Assembly: GCA_900768185.1 (NCBI GenBank)
Contig: CAAGCB010000044.1
Coordinates: forward strand, 62,001-126,000
DNA: 64,000 bases
Direction of reading: 5' to 3'
Source of the DNA: Alphaproteobacteria bacterium
Lineage (GTDB): Bacteria > Pseudomonadota > Alphaproteobacteria > CAAGCB01 > CAG-977
The notes below the pieces were generated by a model. The model saw nothing but the letters and a program-made list of their open reading frames with translations. It did no database searches and was not told the DNA's origin. The position numbers and the translations under genes were made by a program. Below are positions 16,950-25,852 of this stretch, piece by piece. Position 1 is the first letter of the stretch. Every line of letters starts with the position of its first letter.

Positions 16950-18344
16950 TTGAAATCTCTTAAGAATCTGCTTATTTCGGGACGCGAGGTCCTGCCCCTG
17001 ATCGAAGGGGGCAAAGGCGTCGCGATCAGCACCTGCAAAACGTCGGGTGCCTGGGCGCGTGAAAACGCCGTCGGGACGATTTCGGGGGTTATTCCCGATG
17101 TCGTTGACGAAAACGGTGAAATCATTCCGATGGAAATCAAGTCGAAAACGCGGCGCGAACGGTTCGAGGAACAAATCCGTCATTCCATAGACGGCATTAT
17201 TTCCCAAGCTAAAATCGCGCACGAGATCGCCTGCGGCAAAGGGCGGATCCATATCAACGTCCTGTGGGAACAGGGCGGGGCGCAACAGATCATCACCGAA
17301 GCTTTGGCGGGTGCCAAAGGCTTGATTGACGGGGTGACGTGCGGCGCGGGTATGCCCTACAAGCTGGCGGAAATCGCTTCTTCTTTCAAAACGTTTTACT
17401 ATCCCATCGTTTCGTCGGGACGCGCGTTCAGGGCTTTGTGGATGCGCGCTTACAAATCCTACGCTGATTTTCTGGGCGGCGTCGTGTTTGAAGACCCGTG
17501 GAAAGCCGGCGGTCACATCGGATTGTCCAACGGCGACGATCCCGCCGTTCCGCAAAATCCGTACGAACGCGTTGTGGAACTGCGCCGCACGATGGCGGCG
17601 GTCGGGTTGGAAAACACTCCGATCATCATCGCGGGCGGCGTGTGGTATCTGCGCGAATTTCAGGATTACATCGACAATCCCGAAATCGGTCCCACGGCGT
17701 TTCAGTTTGGAACCCGTCCGTTGCTGACGCGCGAAAGCCCCGTCGCCAAGGCGTGGCAAAAGGCTTTGCTGACGCTGAAAAAGGGTGAAATCGCTTTGCA
17801 GCGTTTTTCGCCGACGGGATTTATGTCTTCGGCGATCAAAAACAAATTCCTGACCGATTTGTTCGACCGTTCCGCGACGGCGATGCCGTACAAGGAATCG
17901 CCGGAGGGGGATTTTCAAATCCCGCAGACGGTCGGGGCGAACAAGGTCTACATTACGGCGTCGGACAAGGAACGCGCCGACGGCTACACGGGCGCGGGGC
18001 GTACGGTCGCGCTGAAAACGAACGACGGTCAAATTGTCTTTGTCACGCCGAAAAATCAAAAGGACATTCAAACGGCGCGCGCCAACTGTCTGGGGTGCAT
18101 TTCGCAATGTCTGTTTTCGGGGTTCTGCCAGTCGTCGGAAAACCTGTCCACGGGCAAAACGCCCGACCCGCGCTATTTCTGCATCAAAGAATCGCTGTAT
18201 CGCGCGGCGCACGGCGGATCGACGGACGAGGAATTGATTTTCGTCGGCGACAACGCGACGCGTTTCGCAACGGATCCGTTGTTTAAGGACGGCTATTTGC
18301 CGACGGTCAGGGAATTTATCGCCAAATTGCTGACAGGCGATTAA
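16950..18344 (+). CDS. Nitronate monooxygenase-like FMN protein with C-terminal Cys cluster
   Basis: A 464-aa flavoprotein of the 2-nitropropane dioxygenase/nitronate monooxygenase family (FMN TIM barrel). Visible family features are GVTCGAGMPYKLAE near residue 130, GGHIGLSNGDDP near 188 (the HxGHxG-like phosphate/catalytic loop) and PIIIAGGVWYLREF near 222. The C-terminal third contains Cys380, Cys383, Cys387 and Cys393 in CLGCISQCLFSGFC and a further Cys near 412, spacing that could hold an iron-sulfur cluster. The start is TTG 16950, preceded by AAGAAGGAGC 9 nt upstream; no ATG fits. It follows pnp by 28 bp and ends at a terminator. The substrate cannot be read from sequence; older databases also link this family to FabK-like enoyl reductases. 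Confidence 0.8.
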   Translation: MKSLKNLLISGREVLPLIEGGKGVAISTCKTSGAWARENAVGTISGVIPDVVDENGEIIPMEIKSKTRRERFEEQIRHSIDGIISQAKIAHEIACGKGRIHINVLWEQGGAQQIITEALAGAKGLIDGVTCGAGMPYKLAEIASSFKTFYYPIVSSGRAFRALWMRAYKSYADFLGGVVFEDPWKAGGHIGLSNGDDPAVPQNPYERVVELRRTMAAVGLENTPIIIAGGVWYLREFQDYIDNPEIGPTAFQFGTRPLLTRESPVAKAWQKALLTLKKGEIALQRFSPTGFMSSAIKNKFLTDLFDRSATAMPYKESPEGDFQIPQTVGANKVYITASDKERADGYTGAGRTVALKTNDGQIVFVTPKNQKDIQTARANCLGCISQCLFSGFCQSSENLSTGKTPDPRYFCIKESLYRAAHGGSTDEELIFVGDNATRFATDPLFKDGYLPTVREFIAKLLTGD

Positions 18345-18357
18345 AAACCGATAAAGA

Positions 18358-18380
18358 AAGGGGCTTCGGCTCCTTTTTTT
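18358..18380 (+). terminator. Intrinsic terminator after the nitronate monooxygenase-like gene
   Basis: GGGGC-TTCG-GCTCC hairpin with a stable UUCG loop, followed by seven T. Confidence 0.85.
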
Positions 18381-18436
18381 ATCCGATTAAACTTGATTTC
18401 GATTTTTGCCGCGTGAAAGTATCGTTGATAAAACAA

Positions 18437-18462
18437 AAAAAACGCCGAAAGGCGTTTTTTTT
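18437..18462. terminator. Bidirectional terminator of tRNA-Pro
   Basis: AAAAAACGCC-GAAA-GGCGTTTTTTTT: symmetrical stem with T-tracts on both strands, directly 3' of the minus-strand tRNA-Pro. Confidence 0.8.
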
Positions 18463-18464
18463 AA

Positions 18465-18541
18465 TGGTCGGAGTGAGAGGATTTGAACCTCCGACCCCTA
18501 CGTCCCGAACGTAGTGCTCTACCAAGCTGAGCTACACTCCG
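18465..18541 (-). tRNA. tRNA-Pro (anticodon CGG)
   Basis: 77-nt cloverleaf on the minus strand with encoded CCA. Acceptor arm CGGAGTG/CACTCCG, D-arm GCTC/GAGC, anticodon arm CTACG/CGTAG around loop TTCGGGA (anticodon CGG, reads CCG), T-arm GGAGG-TTCAAAT-CCTCT. Promoter and terminator are both visible. Confidence 0.97.
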
Positions 18542-18552
18542 AATAAGTGCTG

Positions 18553-18580
18553 TTGCTTATAGCGCAAACTTTGCTATACT
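18553..18580 (+). promoter_or_regulatory. Promoter of the LysM protein gene, overlapping the tRNA-Pro promoter
   Basis: TTGCTT (18553-18558), 16-bp spacer, TATACT (18575-18580); start codon follows 42 bp later. The two opposing promoters occupy the same 30 bp. Confidence 0.6.
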
Positions 18581-18584
18581 GCAA
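18556..18584 (-). promoter_or_regulatory. Sigma-70 promoter of tRNA-Pro
   Basis: On the minus strand, TTGCAG (18584-18579), 17-bp spacer, TATAAG (18561-18556), 14 bp before the tRNA 5' end. Confidence 0.75.
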
Positions 18585-18622
18585 GAGGCTTTTTTCCTTT
18601 TTTTGATTTTTTAGGGGGCGCC

Positions 18623-19618
18623 GTGAAAAAAAATATCGTTATCGCCGTTTTCTCACTGGCTGTGATTGTCGCTTTATTCCTTGCTTTTCGCCCGAAATCC
18701 GACGATGACGGCGTTTTGCCGTTTGTCGACGAACCCGTCGCGCAAAACGATGCCGCCGCGTTTGATTTCGGCAAAACTGAACCTGATTTTCCAAAACCCG
18801 ATGCCGATTCGCCTGAGAAAACGCGTTTGAAAGCGTCGTTTGACATCGTCCGCGTTGAAGAGGACGGCAGCATGGTCGCCGCCGGAAAAGGCGTCGCGGG
18901 CGCGGTTGTTTCATTGATGGACGGTGAAAGCGTTGTGACCGATTTCACCGTGAACGACGACGGCGAATGGGTTTATATTCCGTCCGAACCGCTGGCGGTC
19001 GGATCGCATGAAATCTGGTTGCGCGACGATTCGCTGAACGAACGCGAAGAATCCGAAATCGTCGTTGTCGACGTGCCCGAACGTAAAAACGCGCGCGACG
19101 CGCTTGCCGTCATCATGTCGTCCGACGCCGAAGACGTTGACGTGTTGCAGGCTCCCGCGCCGAAAATCGAAACGGACGTTGATATCCGTTCCGTCAAATA
19201 CGCGAACGGCGCGCTGGTTGTCAAAGGAACGGCGTCCGGCGCGTCGGGACGCGTCAACGTGTATGCCGACAACCTGTTTCTGGGCTATGTTCACGCCGGC
19301 GGGGATTGGTCGCTGCGCGCGCCGCGGAAACTGACCGTCGGCAGAAAATACATGATCCGCGCCGACAAGGTTGATAAAAAAGGCAAAGTCGTCGCCCGTG
19401 TCGAGGTTCCCTTTGAACCGGTCGGGGGAATGGAAAAATCCGCACGTCGCCGCGTCCGCGTCATTAAAGGCGACTGCTTGTGGAACATTGCGCGGCATTT
19501 GTACGGTTCGGGTTTTGCCTATGTCACGATTTACCAAGCAAACAAAAAGCAGATTAAAAATCCCGATTTGATTTATCCGAATCAGGTCTTTGTCGTTCCC
19601 GCGAAATCGGGAAAATGA
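18623..19618 (+). CDS. Membrane-anchored LysM-domain protein
   Basis: A 331-aa envelope protein. Residues 5-22 are a hydrophobic segment with a short Lys-rich N-terminus (signal anchor). An acidic linker follows, then two Ig-like beta modules: about 65-125 (GKGVAGAVVSLMDGE... DDGEWVYIPSEPL) and about 190-265 (VVKGTASGASGRVNVYAD... AGGDWSLRAP), whose G-x-W pattern is typical of bacterial Ig-like repeats. The C-terminus, about 278-328, is a LysM module (VIKGDCLWNIARHLYG, NPDLIYPNQVFVVP) that binds peptidoglycan. The start is GTG 18623 after TTAGGGGG. It is likely a periplasmic cell-wall linker. LysM proteins of this build are common in Alphaproteobacteria, without an assigned pathway. Confidence 0.85.
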   Translation: MKKNIVIAVFSLAVIVALFLAFRPKSDDDGVLPFVDEPVAQNDAAAFDFGKTEPDFPKPDADSPEKTRLKASFDIVRVEEDGSMVAAGKGVAGAVVSLMDGESVVTDFTVNDDGEWVYIPSEPLAVGSHEIWLRDDSLNEREESEIVVVDVPERKNARDALAVIMSSDAEDVDVLQAPAPKIETDVDIRSVKYANGALVVKGTASGASGRVNVYADNLFLGYVHAGGDWSLRAPRKLTVGRKYMIRADKVDKKGKVVARVEVPFEPVGGMEKSARRRVRVIKGDCLWNIARHLYGSGFAYVTIYQANKKQIKNPDLIYPNQVFVVPAKSGK

Positions 19619-19699
19619 CGGAAAAATCAAAAAATGCTTTTTTCCGCCGCCGCTTTGGCTTAAAACACTTGGTATGTTTATCTTTGTAAGGAGCTTTTG

Positions 19700-20407
19700 A
19701 TGTCCCGCGTTGATTTATCCTGGCGCCGTTTCATTTTGCCGCCGATTCACCCCGAAGGCTGGCGTTTCGTCGCCGTGTTCGCCGCCGTGACGCTGCTGAT
19801 GTGGACGGTAGCCAAACCTGTCGGCGTCGTTTGTCTGGCATTGACGGTGTGGTGCTATTTCTTTTTCCGCAATCCGCCGCGCGCTGTGCCCGCCGGTGAT
19901 TCGCTGGTGCTGTCGCCCGCCGACGGCATTGTCAGCAAAATCGCCGAAGTCGTTCCGCCCAAGGAATTGGAAATCGGCGACGAACCGATGACCCGTATCA
20001 GCATCTTCATGAGCGTGTTCAGCGTTCATGTCAATCGCGCGCCGATGTCGGGTAAAATCACGAAAATGCACTATCGTCCGGGGGCGTTCGTTGATGTTTC
20101 GCTGGACAAGGAAAGTGAAAACAACGAACGTCAGGAACTGGCGATGGAAACGGTGACGGGCGACAAGATCGCTTTTGTCCAGATCGCGGGATTGGTCGCG
20201 CGCCGTATCGTCACGTTCGTCAAAGAGGGGGATCAGCTGAAAGCCGGCGAACGCTTCGGTCTGATTCGCTTCGGCAGCCGTCTGGACGTTTATCTGCCCA
20301 AGGGCGTCGCTCCGCAAGTGATGGAAGGGCAAACCGCCATCGCCGGCGAAACCGTTCTGGCTGACATGACCGTCAAAGGTTCCGCCCGTGTCGGGGAGAT
20401 CGTCTGA
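19700..20407 (+). CDS. psd: Phosphatidylserine decarboxylase proenzyme
   Basis: Makes phosphatidylethanolamine from phosphatidylserine at the inner membrane. The 235-aa short-type proenzyme has two N-terminal hydrophobic segments (about 20-55), FFFRNPPRAVP, LSPADGIVSKI, FMSVFSVHVNRAPMSG, and the C-terminal self-cleavage region RFGSRLDVYLP, where the Gly-Ser bond is cut to form the pyruvoyl cofactor. AAGGAG lies 6 nt before ATG 19700. pssA follows after 2 bp, so the two consecutive steps are encoded together, a frequent arrangement in Alphaproteobacteria. Confidence 0.95.
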   Translation: MSRVDLSWRRFILPPIHPEGWRFVAVFAAVTLLMWTVAKPVGVVCLALTVWCYFFFRNPPRAVPAGDSLVLSPADGIVSKIAEVVPPKELEIGDEPMTRISIFMSVFSVHVNRAPMSGKITKMHYRPGAFVDVSLDKESENNERQELAMETVTGDKIAFVQIAGLVARRIVTFVKEGDQLKAGERFGLIRFGSRLDVYLPKGVAPQVMEGQTAIAGETVLADMTVKGSARVGEIV

Positions 20408-20409
20408 TC

Positions 20410-21192
20410 ATGTTGAAAAGTTCGAAAAAAAGAATCAAAGACCTGCCGTTGAACAGAATCGCGCCGAATCTGGTGACGATGTTCGCGCTGTCGTCCGGCG
20501 TGACGTCCATTCGTTTCGCCATGGCGGGGAATTTCAAACTCGCCGTCCTGTGCATTTTGCTGGCGTCCGTGTTTGACGCTTTGGACGGGCGCGTGGCGCG
20601 TTTGTTGCGCGGCACGTCCGATTTCGGCGCGGAACTGGATTCGCTGTCGGACGTTGTCTGTTTCGGGGTCGCCCCCGGACTGCTGATGTATTTCTGGGCG
20701 CTGGGCGCGTCGTCGCCCGTCGGCTGGATTTTCGCATTGTTGGTTCCCGTTTGTTGCGCGTTGCGTCTGGCGCGTTTCAACATCATGCTGGACGACGATC
20801 CGCAACCCGAATATTGGAAGCATTTTTTTGTCGGTTTGCCCGCGCCGGGCGGGGCGTATATCGCGTTGTTGCCGATCATGCTGTATTTCCATACGGAAAA
20901 CGACATGTTCCGCAACGGGTCGCTGGTTGAAGTGTTTTTGTTCGTCAGCGCGTTTTTGATGGCGTCGCGTCTGCCGACGATTTCGCTGAAACATTTGCGC
21001 GTTCCCGTCCGTTTTGTCGTGTTTGTGCTGGCTTTGGCGGGATTCTACGCGGGGCTGTTGGTGTACAAGCCGTGGCTGGCGCTCAGCTTGACGTTTATCG
21101 GATACCTGATCAGCGTGCCGATTTGTTCCTGTGTTTTCTTGAAATTGAAAGCCGGGGCGGCGGGCAAATCGGAAAAAGCCGAAAACAAATAA
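20410..21192 (+). CDS. pssA: CDP-diacylglycerol-serine O-phosphatidyltransferase
   Basis: Integral membrane enzyme that forms phosphatidylserine from CDP-diacylglycerol and serine, feeding Psd. The 260-aa protein carries the CDP-alcohol phosphotransferase motif D-G-x2-A-R-x8-G-x3-D-x3-D as DGRVARLLRGTSDFGAELDSLSD at about residues 58-80, with the expected Asp ligands. About eight hydrophobic helices fill the rest. ATG 20410 follows the psd stop by 2 bp; translation is probably coupled because no strong separate ribosome site is visible. A strong terminator separates it from convergent flgL. Confidence 0.95.
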   Translation: MLKSSKKRIKDLPLNRIAPNLVTMFALSSGVTSIRFAMAGNFKLAVLCILLASVFDALDGRVARLLRGTSDFGAELDSLSDVVCFGVAPGLLMYFWALGASSPVGWIFALLVPVCCALRLARFNIMLDDDPQPEYWKHFFVGLPAPGGAYIALLPIMLYFHTENDMFRNGSLVEVFLFVSAFLMASRLPTISLKHLRVPVRFVVFVLALAGFYAGLLVYKPWLALSLTFIGYLISVPICSCVFLKLKAGAAGKSEKAENK

Positions 21193-21196
21193 CGAA

Positions 21197-21230
21197 AAAT
21201 CCCCCGCATCGGACAGGCGCGGGGGATTTC
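21197..21230. terminator. Bidirectional terminator between pssA and flgL
   Basis: Stem AAATCCCCCGC/GCGGGGGATTT (21197-21207 with 21219-21229) between convergent genes. Confidence 0.85.
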
Positions 21231-21245
21231 TTTGTCCGGAAACGG

Positions 21246-23609
21246 TTACATGTAATCCAGCAAAGTCAATCCGTTGATGGTCGACAGAACGGAATAGGAC
21301 ACTTTCAGGTTGTTCGCCTGTTGCAACAGCAGGGTGGCGGCTTCGGTTTTATCGACCTGCGTCAGCGATTGAATGTAGGTGTCCAGCGAATTGTTCAAAT
21401 CCGTTTGATTGTTCAGCGTTGTTTTAACGGTGTCCAGCTTGCTGATGACGGCGTATTGAATGCTGGTGACATCGCCGTTTTTTTCGTTCGAATTGGCGGT
21501 CAGCGCCTCGTCCAGCAAATCAAGGGCTTCGGAAACGCGGCGCCGTGCGCTTTCAACATCGTCGGAATCCAGCATGTTGCCCTGCGCGATGGCGCCCAAG
21601 GCGCGGAACACCTTTTCAAAAGCGGGCGAAGACGCGTTCACGTCGTTTGAAACGGACGTCGTTTCACTGATGCGGTAGGACGCCGCCAGCTGTCCGCCGT
21701 CGTAATAGGTGGCTGTTTCGAAACGCGCCGATGCAAAAGTTTCCGTCGCGCCGTATTCGGGGAAGTCTTTGGTGCCGACAATCAGTTCCCCGCCGTCGTC
21801 CGACACGCCCAAAACGGTGTATTTGCCGTTGTACGCGCCGTTTGTGCCGCCCATTTCGACCGTCGCGCCGACGGAATACGTTTTGCAAATCGTGACGCCC
21901 GCGCCGTCGGAAATGACATTGTTGTTCAGCAGGCTCATTTCCTCTTGCACGGGGGTGTCGTCGGAAAACTTGACGGTGCGTCCGTCTTTGGACACGGAAT
22001 CGACGACATAGGTTCTGTCGTTGCCGTCCGCGCCTTTGATAATCAGGCAATCACCGGATTTATAGGACGAAAAAGCCCCTTTTACCGTGGCGGTCATCGT
22101 GTTTTGATTGACGCTGAAACCGATGTCGCCCGTTTGCAGGGCGTTTCCCTTCATTGACGACGTGACGAATCCGGCGATGTCGGAATGCGTTTTGATTGTC
22201 AGCGGCGCGTTTGTCAAATCGTTCGGAACGGGCGTCGACGTTGAAATTTCCATCATGGATCCGTCGTCGGAAACCGATTTGACGTACAGGGAATGTTCGG
22301 TTCCGCCCGCGTCCGTCACGGTGATCGTCTGTCCTCCCTTGATGCCGGAGAAAGCCCCCGTCGTTCCGGAAATCGTGTTGTTTGCCGCGTCGGTTGTCAG
22401 CGGTTGCGTGATATCGAACGTTTCCAGCACCGTTCCGGTGTTTTTGGACGCGGTGATCGTTCCGGTTTGCGTGCTTTGCTGAATGTTCAGGTTGCCGCCC
22501 AGCAAATCGGTGATGTTCAGCGTTTCGTTTTGCACGTTTTCTTCGAACGTTACAAACGATCCGTCCAGCGACACGCTTTTAACGGTCAGATAGCCGTTGT
22601 TGGCGTTCGTCCCGTTCACCAGCATTTTTTCGCCGACTTTCAAATCGGAAAAAGTGCCGGCGCGCGCGGTCAGCGAATTGGTTGTGACGCCTGTCGTTCT
22701 GTCCGTTTCGGACGCGAAAACCCATTCACCCTTTGTCAGCGACAAAGCCGAGGAATCCGTCAGCGTTTCGTCGGCGATCGTTTCGGCGAATGTCAGCGTT
22801 TTCCCGTCGTCGGACACGCCCGCGACGGTCAGGGTTCCGTTGTTGCCGGCCGTTCCGGCGATGACGACTTTTTCGCCGACTTTGACGCCCGCGAATGTGT
22901 CGTCTTTTGTCGCGGTCAGAGTTTTGTTTGCGGCGTTGAATGTCATTTCGTTATCCGCCGCGCCCGTGTATTCGGTTGTTTTCGGGGTGACTGTCTGAAA
23001 TTCCTGCTTGATCGTCACGCCGCCCAGAACGTCGGCGGAGGTCGACATTTTCGACAGCGACGCCGAATAGCTGGTCGGGTATTTCAAAATGTTGCCGTCG
23101 TACACCGCCTGAAATTCCTGCAAGGATTTATAGGGAAAGTTGACGGGGGCTTTGGTCGTGTCGCCGCCGCCGAAAATATAGTTTCCGTCCACCTGCGAAT
23201 TAAGGTAGTAGGCGATCAGCGACATGGATTCGAACGCCGCTTCCTGCACGTTTTGCAATGCCAGCAATTCTTCTTCGGACGCGTTTTTGGACATGGCGGT
23301 CAGATCGCGGGAATAGAAATCGCGCACTTGCGACCGGACGTTCGTCAGTGAAGCGCGAATGCCGTCGACGGCTTTTTGCTGGGATTCCAAGACGACTTTT
23401 GTAATCGAATTCGTTTCCAAATATTTTGTCGTTACGGCGCGTTCGTTCTGCAAGGAAAGCAATCGATATGTCGACAGCCCGTATTTGTCGTAGGACGAAT
23501 AGCGGTTTCCCGTCGTCGCCTGATACGACACGTCGGACAGCGCCGATTTTTGCTTTGTGATTTGGGACATGTACAACCGATAGGTTGCCGTGGTCGGGAC
23601 TCTGGTCAT
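21246..23609 (-). CDS. flgL: Flagellar hook-associated protein 3, unusually long with internal repeats
   Basis: Hook-filament junction protein exported by the flagellar secretion system. The conserved N-terminus (MTRVPTTATYRLYMSQI... LSDVSYQATTGNR...) and C-terminal helical segment ending SVLSTINGLTLLDYM give the flagellin-like D0/D1 core. Typical FlgL is 300-500 aa; this one is 787 aa. The extra length lies between about residues 210 and 620 and contains about five related beta-rich units, each with a V-S-x-D-G core (VAGVSDDGKTLTF, VKSVSLDGSFVTF, VKSVSDDGSMMEI, VDSVSKDGRTVKF, VLGVSDDGGELIV). They would form an enlarged outer domain. It is the last gene of the minus-strand flagellar operon, 15 bp after flgK. 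Confidence 0.88.
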   Translation of the reverse strand: MTRVPTTATYRLYMSQITKQKSALSDVSYQATTGNRYSSYDKYGLSTYRLLSLQNERAVTTKYLETNSITKVVLESQQKAVDGIRASLTNVRSQVRDFYSRDLTAMSKNASEEELLALQNVQEAAFESMSLIAYYLNSQVDGNYIFGGGDTTKAPVNFPYKSLQEFQAVYDGNILKYPTSYSASLSKMSTSADVLGGVTIKQEFQTVTPKTTEYTGAADNEMTFNAANKTLTATKDDTFAGVKVGEKVVIAGTAGNNGTLTVAGVSDDGKTLTFAETIADETLTDSSALSLTKGEWVFASETDRTTGVTTNSLTARAGTFSDLKVGEKMLVNGTNANNGYLTVKSVSLDGSFVTFEENVQNETLNITDLLGGNLNIQQSTQTGTITASKNTGTVLETFDITQPLTTDAANNTISGTTGAFSGIKGGQTITVTDAGGTEHSLYVKSVSDDGSMMEISTSTPVPNDLTNAPLTIKTHSDIAGFVTSSMKGNALQTGDIGFSVNQNTMTATVKGAFSSYKSGDCLIIKGADGNDRTYVVDSVSKDGRTVKFSDDTPVQEEMSLLNNNVISDGAGVTICKTYSVGATVEMGGTNGAYNGKYTVLGVSDDGGELIVGTKDFPEYGATETFASARFETATYYDGGQLAASYRISETTSVSNDVNASSPAFEKVFRALGAIAQGNMLDSDDVESARRRVSEALDLLDEALTANSNEKNGDVTSIQYAVISKLDTVKTTLNNQTDLNNSLDTYIQSLTQVDKTEAATLLLQQANNLKVSYSVLSTINGLTLLDYM

Positions 23610-23624
23610 GATTTAGCCTCCCCT

Positions 23625-25829
23625 TTAAACGATGTTATCCAGCATTTCCAGCATTTCCAGCGATGTTGTCAAGGCTTTCGCCGCCGCGCTGTAAGACCGC
23701 TGGTAAAGCATGATCATGGACAGTTCCTCGTCCAGATCGACGCCGCTGACATCTTGTTCTTTTTTGTAAATCGTGGACACCAGTTCCGTTTGGTAGTCCG
23801 TTTTGGACTTGGCGTCGTTCAGATTGGTCGCCAGTCCGCTGACGATTGACGCCGCGTAGCCGGACAGCGTCGTTTTGATTTTTGTAAAGCTCCCCGCCGA
23901 ACCGAAATCGATTGTTTCGGTGAAAGCTTTGGCAAAATCGTTCGCCAGCGCGTTGTCGGCTTCGCTGACGTAGTATTTGCCGGTTTCGGCGCTGTATTGC
24001 AGTTTGCCCGTGCTCATGGACGACGGAGATTTCAAAATATCGGAACGGACTGACAATTCGGACGCGTAGCCCGCGTGCGACACGTCTAATCCAAGACGCG
24101 ACAAGACGCTTCCCGACGTGACGCCGTTGACGGTTGATGTCGTTTCCGTGATTTCGGTTTGATAGCCGTCGATGCTCGTTACGCGCAAACGGTAGCCCGC
24201 CCCTTCGGAAACGATTTCGGCTTTTAAAATTTGATTGCCGGACGCGTCGACGGCGTTTGTGTTGATTTTGGCGGCGATGGTTTGCAACGTGTCGCCCGCC
24301 GTCACGTCGACAGACGCGAAGCCGACGCCGTTTTTCGTGTCGGAAAAATGCAGGGTCGTTTTCCCCTTGATCCCCATCAGGGAACCCGACGGCATGATTT
24401 CGGATTCGTACACGGCATCGTTCGACGATGACACGATAAAATCGTTCAAGCCGAAAAAGCTTGAAAATCCGGAATAGGTTTTGTCGATCGTCCCGTTGCC
24501 GTCGGCGTCGTATCCGATCGACACCCGATCGGCGTCAGCCCCCCGCAAAACGGTTTTCTCATCGCGGAAAGCGATGGAATAGGTACTGTCGCCCAAATCG
24601 ATTTCCAGATTGCCCGCGCCGTTCACGCCGACGTTCGCGTTCGTCAGATGCGGTCCCGTCACGGCGTTGCGCAGCCAATCCTGAATTTTTTCGCACATTT
24701 CGGAAACGCTTCCCGAAGAAAAACCCAGCTCGCCGACCAGACTGACGCTGAACGTTTCGTTTCCGTCGGCGTTTGTCAAAACGACTTTGACGTCGCCGTT
24801 CGACAGCGTGATGTTTTGCTTGCCGGCGTCGATGAACGTGCGCGTTCCCGTCATTTCATAGACGGCGCTCGGGTACGCGGTGCCCCCGTTGTGAACGGCG
24901 TTCAACTGTTTCGTCAATCGGAAAGCCAGTTCGTCCAGCTGGTTTTGCATGTTTTGCAATTCGGTGTCGCGCAGGGTGATCAGTCCGCTCATTTCTCCCG
25001 ATGAAATTTCCGTCGTGATGTCGAATTTTCCGGCGTAAATGCCCGTGATGCCGCCCGACGCGTAAGTGATCAGCGATCCCGTGGACGCGGCGGCGGCGTG
25101 GGAAACGGTGACGCCGTCCTTGTCCAGCAAAGGTTTGCCGCCGCCCGTCAGAATGACCGTTTCGCCGGACGACCGTTCGTAGCTTTGAATGTCCATGATT
25201 TCGGACAGGCGCGTGATCAGCGTGTCGCGCTGGTCTTTGTAGTTGTCGGCGGACTGCCCGCCCAAAGCCGACGTGCGCACGATGTCGTCGTTCAGTTTGT
25301 CCAGCTGTTGCAAAATATCGGTGACTTCGTCGCACAGGGAAGATATTTCCTGATCGATTTCCAAACGCAACGCTTGGATTTGGGAACTCATTTCTTTCAT
25401 TTGCGACAAAGCCGTGTCGACGGAGTTGACCGCCGTTGATTGGGCGTTCAGCTTGTCCGCGTCGACGCCCAGACTTTCAAAGGCGGTTTGCATGGCGGCG
25501 ACGCGGTTGGCGACGGAATATTCCGACGACGGCTGTCCCATTTTCGCCTGCACCAGATCCAAATAGTATCCGCGCACGCTTTGCTGTTGCAAAATGCCCG
25601 TTTCCGTGCGGTAGTGGGCGACCAGCTTCGCGTCGACCTGACGCAGGTCGGAATTGCTGATGGCTCCGGACATCTGTCCGTTGTTCAAAACCAGTGTTTT
25701 TTGAGAATAAACTTTTTTGGAATAGCCTTCGGTATTGACGTTGGACACGTTTTCGCTGACGACGTCGATCGCGCGCTGGGACGTTCGGATTCCGTTCAAT
25801 GCCGTGTTGATTGCGCTGGAAAGAGCCAT
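23625..25829 (-). CDS. flgK: Flagellar hook-associated protein 1
   Basis: First protein of the hook-filament junction. The 734-aa sequence starts MALSSAINTALNGI..., with SENVSNVNTEGYSKKV near residue 28, the flagellar rod/hook N-terminal signature (N-x-N-T-x-G-Y). The helical D1 region contains YYLDLVQAKMG and heptad-rich stretches about 90-200. The C-terminus is the expected coiled-coil core (EELSMIMLYQRSYSAAAKALTTSLEMLEMLDNIV). The middle is a long variable domain. ATG 25829 follows AAAGGACG. It is flanked by flgN, its likely export chaperone, and flgL, its structural partner. Confidence 0.95.
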   Translation of the reverse strand: MALSSAINTALNGIRTSQRAIDVVSENVSNVNTEGYSKKVYSQKTLVLNNGQMSGAISNSDLRQVDAKLVAHYRTETGILQQQSVRGYYLDLVQAKMGQPSSEYSVANRVAAMQTAFESLGVDADKLNAQSTAVNSVDTALSQMKEMSSQIQALRLEIDQEISSLCDEVTDILQQLDKLNDDIVRTSALGGQSADNYKDQRDTLITRLSEIMDIQSYERSSGETVILTGGGKPLLDKDGVTVSHAAAASTGSLITYASGGITGIYAGKFDITTEISSGEMSGLITLRDTELQNMQNQLDELAFRLTKQLNAVHNGGTAYPSAVYEMTGTRTFIDAGKQNITLSNGDVKVVLTNADGNETFSVSLVGELGFSSGSVSEMCEKIQDWLRNAVTGPHLTNANVGVNGAGNLEIDLGDSTYSIAFRDEKTVLRGADADRVSIGYDADGNGTIDKTYSGFSSFFGLNDFIVSSSNDAVYESEIMPSGSLMGIKGKTTLHFSDTKNGVGFASVDVTAGDTLQTIAAKINTNAVDASGNQILKAEIVSEGAGYRLRVTSIDGYQTEITETTSTVNGVTSGSVLSRLGLDVSHAGYASELSVRSDILKSPSSMSTGKLQYSAETGKYYVSEADNALANDFAKAFTETIDFGSAGSFTKIKTTLSGYAASIVSGLATNLNDAKSKTDYQTELVSTIYKKEQDVSGVDLDEELSMIMLYQRSYSAAAKALTTSLEMLEMLDNIV

Positions 25830-25852
25830 GGTCGCGTCCTTTCGTGTTTGGA

